Of a DNA stretch of 64,000 bases, positions 61,240 to 64,000 are shown piece after piece. Under the pieces are notes generated by a model. It saw only the letters and a list, made by a program, of their open reading frames with translations. It was not told the DNA's origin and made no database searches. Position numbers and translations under genes: made by a program. The stretch is from an uncultured Bacilli bacterium (GTDB lineage Bacteria > Bacillota_I > Bacilli_A > RF39 > UBA660): NCBI GenBank assembly GCA_934141535.1, contig CAKPCH010000002.1:99214-163213 (forward strand). The letters run 5' to 3'. Positions within the stretch are counted from its first letter, which is position 1, and each line of letters begins with the position of its first letter.

Positions 61240-63840
61240 TCAAACTCCTGTGTTTTCATGTTTTCTTTTTAAAATTAGTTTTCTCATCCAATCAAAAGGT
61301 ATTACTGTTAGTGCAAAAGTTATCATAATTTGAAATTCAAATAAAGTTAGGCCTGAAGTTCTAAATAAACTTCCACCAAAATATATCAATAAAACTTGAA
61401 CTGTCACTATAAATATCATAATTATTATAAATACTTTATTCTTTAGAATATTAGCTAATATATTTAATCTGTTTGTTCTAGCATTGAAGCTATTAAATAT
61501 ATCTATAAATATAAATAATCCAAAGAAAGCGGTGTATAAGTACTTATCACCTAAATCTGGTCTAAATAATTTTTTGATTATTGGTAATTTTAGAAAGAGT
61601 ATACATATTAGTGATGAATAAATGCCCGTAAAAAATATTTGATTTAACATATATTTATTAATTATATGTTCATCTTTCTTTTTAGGGTGTTCTTTCATGT
61701 ACTCTATTAATGGAGGTTCAAATGAAAATGCAAGCCCTGCTAAAGTATCCATTACCATATTTATCCATAACATTTGAATTACTGTTATTGGCATTTCTAT
61801 GTTTATAAATGGACCTATTATTGATAATGATAATGCACATAAATTTATGGTTAGTTGAACTATAATAAATTTTCTTATACTTTTAAAAGTAGTTCTTCCA
61901 TAAAGAATCGCTTTTGATATTGACAAGAAATTATCATCTAATATTACTATATCACTTGCTTCTTTTGCTACTTCTGTTCCACTTCCCATACTAAAGCCTA
62001 CATCAGCTTTTTTAAGTGCTGGTGCATCATTTACTCCATCTCCAGTCATACCTACTACTAATCCAAGTTCTTGACTTACTCTTACAAGTCTACTTTTATC
62101 TGTTGGAAGAGAACGTGCTACAACGCTAATTGACATTAATTTTGATTTTAACTCCTCATCTGTTAATTTATTTAATTCTTCGCTTGTTAATATTAAATCA
62201 TTATCTTTATATATACCAACTTCACGTGCTATAGATAAGGCTGTATCTTTATTATCACCTGTAATCATTATAGTTTTAATATGTGCATTTCGTACTAATT
62301 CTACACCTTTTATAGCATCCTTTCTAACATCATCTTTTATAAGTATAATAGATACAAGAGTTAAATTTTTTATGTTATTTATATCATTATTTTTATTTAT
62401 CGCACACACTAACACTCTTATGCCCATTTTAGTATATGTTGATATTTTGGCTTGAAATTTTTTTATATCAAATATTTTTTTTATATTACCTGTTTTATCA
62501 TAATAATTAGTACAATTTTTAAGTAAAACTTCTGGAGCACCTTTTACATAATTTATATTATCTATATTGGTTATTGAATATTTTTTCTTACTATCAAAAG
62601 GTATTATATTATTTTTAAATATTCTTTTTGAATCATTTTTAAAATATGAAAGAAGCGCTCTATCTGTAATATTACCACCTATTATTTTATCATTGTCATA
62701 ACTACTTGAATTATTACCAACACATGACATTTTTACTATATCATAATAATTTTTATATTTAAATAGGTTTGATTCTTTTTTATATTCATTAAAATCACCA
62801 TCTAATATATTTATGACTTCTAATTTTCCTTTAGTTAATGTTCCTGTTTTATCTGTAAATAAAATATTTATACTACCGCTTGTTTCTATTCCTACTAACT
62901 TTCTTACTAAGACATTATCACGCATCATACGCTTCATATTACTTGATAAAACTAAAGTAATCATCATTGGAAGTCCCTCTGGTACTGCCACTATAATAAT
63001 TGTTACAGCAAGTGTTAAAGCATATAATATATGCCCTGTTATAATAGGAAAATTAGTAATTGTTGAAATAATTTGTTCTATATTAAAACTATTATTTATT
63101 ACTATAACTTTAAACATATAAGAAAAAAATACTAGAAAAGCACCAATATAACCTATTTTACTTATAAAATTAGCAAGTGTTCTTAACCTTAATTTTAATG
63201 GGGTTTCTGGTTGACTTTCTTGTAATTCTAAAGCTATTTTACCATAAAATGTATTTATACCAACACTAGTTACTTTCATAAGTGCCTGATTGCTATAAAC
63301 AACACTACCTTTATATACTCTACTTTTTAATGTTGGATTATTAATATTGAGTGCTGACTCTTTATAAGCTTCTTTTGTTTCTCCATTTAAGCTTGATTCA
63401 TCAACGCTTATCTTTCCTTTTATAATTACACCATCTGCTGGTATTTTATCTCCTGTTTCTAAGTAAACAATATCATTTACCACTGCTTCATTTACTGGTA
63501 TTTCTATCTTTTTACCTTCTCTTATAACTTTACAATTAATACGCAATACTTCTTCTTGTAGGGCATCAAATGCTTTATTACTTCCATACTCAGATATACT
63601 TGAAATAAAAGAAGCTAAAAGGATTGCTATTACAATGCCTATAGTTTCATACCAATCAAAATTTTTAAATAAAAAGACTGTCTTTATAGCAAGCGCTATT
63701 AATAAAATTTTAATTATAGGATCACCAAAAGTGCTAATTAACAATTTAAAAAAACTATTTTTATTTTCTTTAATTAATTCATTACTTCCATATTTTTTTC
63801 TATATTCTATTACCTCTTCTTTATTTAATCCATTATACAT
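61240..63840 (-). CDS. Ca2+-transporting P-type ATPase
   Basis: About 866 aa from ATG 63840 (TGGAGGCATAT upstream), not the longer in-frame start at 63870. Cation ATPase N-domain (GLNKEEVIEYRKKYGSNEL), actuator motif DESSLNGET, TM4 VPEGLP, phosphorylation site DKTGTLT, MTGDGVNDAPAL hinge, and TM6 MLWINMVMDTLAGLAFSFEPP. VPEGLP with NxxMDT is the pattern of calcium pumps of the plasma-membrane type. It exports Ca2+ from the cytosol using ATP. Length is normal. Confidence 0.93.
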   Translation of the reverse strand: MYNGLNKEEVIEYRKKYGSNELIKENKNSFFKLLISTFGDPIIKILLIALAIKTVFLFKNFDWYETIGIVIAILLASFISSISEYGSNKAFDALQEEVLRINCKVIREGKKIEIPVNEAVVNDIVYLETGDKIPADGVIIKGKISVDESSLNGETKEAYKESALNINNPTLKSRVYKGSVVYSNQALMKVTSVGINTFYGKIALELQESQPETPLKLRLRTLANFISKIGYIGAFLVFFSYMFKVIVINNSFNIEQIISTITNFPIITGHILYALTLAVTIIIVAVPEGLPMMITLVLSSNMKRMMRDNVLVRKLVGIETSGSINILFTDKTGTLTKGKLEVINILDGDFNEYKKESNLFKYKNYYDIVKMSCVGNNSSSYDNDKIIGGNITDRALLSYFKNDSKRIFKNNIIPFDSKKKYSITNIDNINYVKGAPEVLLKNCTNYYDKTGNIKKIFDIKKFQAKISTYTKMGIRVLVCAINKNNDINNIKNLTLVSIILIKDDVRKDAIKGVELVRNAHIKTIMITGDNKDTALSIAREVGIYKDNDLILTSEELNKLTDEELKSKLMSISVVARSLPTDKSRLVRVSQELGLVVGMTGDGVNDAPALKKADVGFSMGSGTEVAKEASDIVILDDNFLSISKAILYGRTTFKSIRKFIIVQLTINLCALSLSIIGPFINIEMPITVIQMLWINMVMDTLAGLAFSFEPPLIEYMKEHPKKKDEHIINKYMLNQIFFTGIYSSLICILFLKLPIIKKLFRPDLGDKYLYTAFFGLFIFIDIFNSFNARTNRLNILANILKNKVFIIIMIFIVTVQVLLIYFGGSLFRTSGLTLFEFQIMITFALTVIPFDWMRKLILKRKHENTGV

Positions 63841-63904
63841 ATATGCCTCCATAGTAAAATATATGGACAACTTATATTTTTATGAATTATAATTTAAAAT
63901 AAAA

Positions 63905-63925
63905 AAGTGTAAAATTACACTTCCT
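63905..63925 (-). terminator. Terminator overlapping the next gene's stop
   Basis: Minus strand AAGTGTA, ATTT loop, TACACTT, then TTTT. Confidence 0.7.
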
Positions 63926-64000
63926 TATATTTATCTATAATATTTGTTATTTTATTATATTCTTTCATTAATTCTTCAAAATGATTATTTATATATTCTA
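63915..64000 (-). CDS. C-terminal end of a gene continuing beyond the window
   Basis: Minus-strand frame open from the right edge to TAA at 63915, reading EYINNHFEELMKEYNKI and DKYKEV at the end. Helical and charged. A terminator follows directly, which supports it as a real gene end. The identity cannot be told. Confidence 0.5.
   Translation of the reverse strand, partial: EYINNHFEELMKEYNKITNIIDKYKEV

Noticed and set aside
1..64000. Mycoplasma-type code with TGA as Trp
   Set aside because: Trp is encoded by TGG throughout and TGA works as a stop, for example at 13615.

Overview
The window is AT-rich, uses TGG for Trp and true TGA stops, and has strong AGGAGG ribosome sites. It carries scpAB, uppP, a CIRCE-controlled hsp20, a LysM amidase and sortase/Cna_B-type surface proteins. 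Together these suggest an uncultured low-GC Bacillota, probably a gut Bacilli relative close to Mollicutes. This is inference from gene content; there is no rRNA in the window.

Region 1 (1-18664, all minus strand) is one long locus joining a Tad-type pilus to conjugation-like type IV secretion parts. Reading from the promoter at 18664 leftward: a pseudopilin-like protein, CpaB, the TadA/CpaF ATPase, TadB, TadC, a small Flp-like pilin with its own promoter and terminator, two TadE-like proteins and TadZ. After these come four paralogous two-TM VirB2-like proteins, a DUF6273-like anchored protein, a VirB6-like membrane protein, PrgI, a TraC-like protein, VirB4, a CHAP hydrolase, a small lipoprotein and an M23/muramidase protein cut by the window edge. 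No relaxase, VirD4 coupling protein or prepilin peptidase is visible. This looks like a chromosomal surface or secretion machine, not a conjugative element.

Region 2 (18700-25980) holds membrane and secreted proteins on the same strand. Two large paralogous Cna_B-containing secreted proteins (one with a thioester-domain-like N-terminus) and an N-terminally truncated surface-protein fragment are likely adhesins working with the locus next door.

Region 3 (26000-33060) is mostly core genome: scpA, scpB, tRNA-Leu(CAA), a CFI-box-like Cys-rich protein, uppP, a 23S rRNA uracil methyltransferase and several small unknowns.

Region 4 (33994-48544) is a 14.5-kb integrated element that splits an N-acetylmuramoyl-L-alanine amidase/LysM gene. 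The 3' part of the amidase is at 33066-33997 and the 5' part at 48541-48800. Removing the element restores the reading frame exactly. The element encodes a large serine recombinase at its left end, with inverted arms at both ends. Its cargo is almost entirely defence: a HipA-like kinase, a type I restriction-modification operon in the order abrB-hsdM-hsdS-prrC-hsdR (the layout of the E. coli prr locus, with the PrrC Arg/Glu/His nuclease triad preserved), and a defence-type reverse transcriptase with a YRDD motif. It also holds a broken phosphoesterase and a truncated replication-initiator-like gene.

Region 5 (48860-64000) contains a VWA/SpaA-like wall protein and a two-gene operon of unknown function: a 1,304-residue helical-repeat protein ending in a metallophosphoesterase, followed by a protein with two HEPN-like RNxxAH motifs. 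It continues with hsp20 under CIRCE, an SDR oxidoreductase, an Abi_2 protein translationally coupled to a membrane-anchored trypsin-like protease, two lipoproteins, a Ca2+ P-type ATPase and the end of one more gene.
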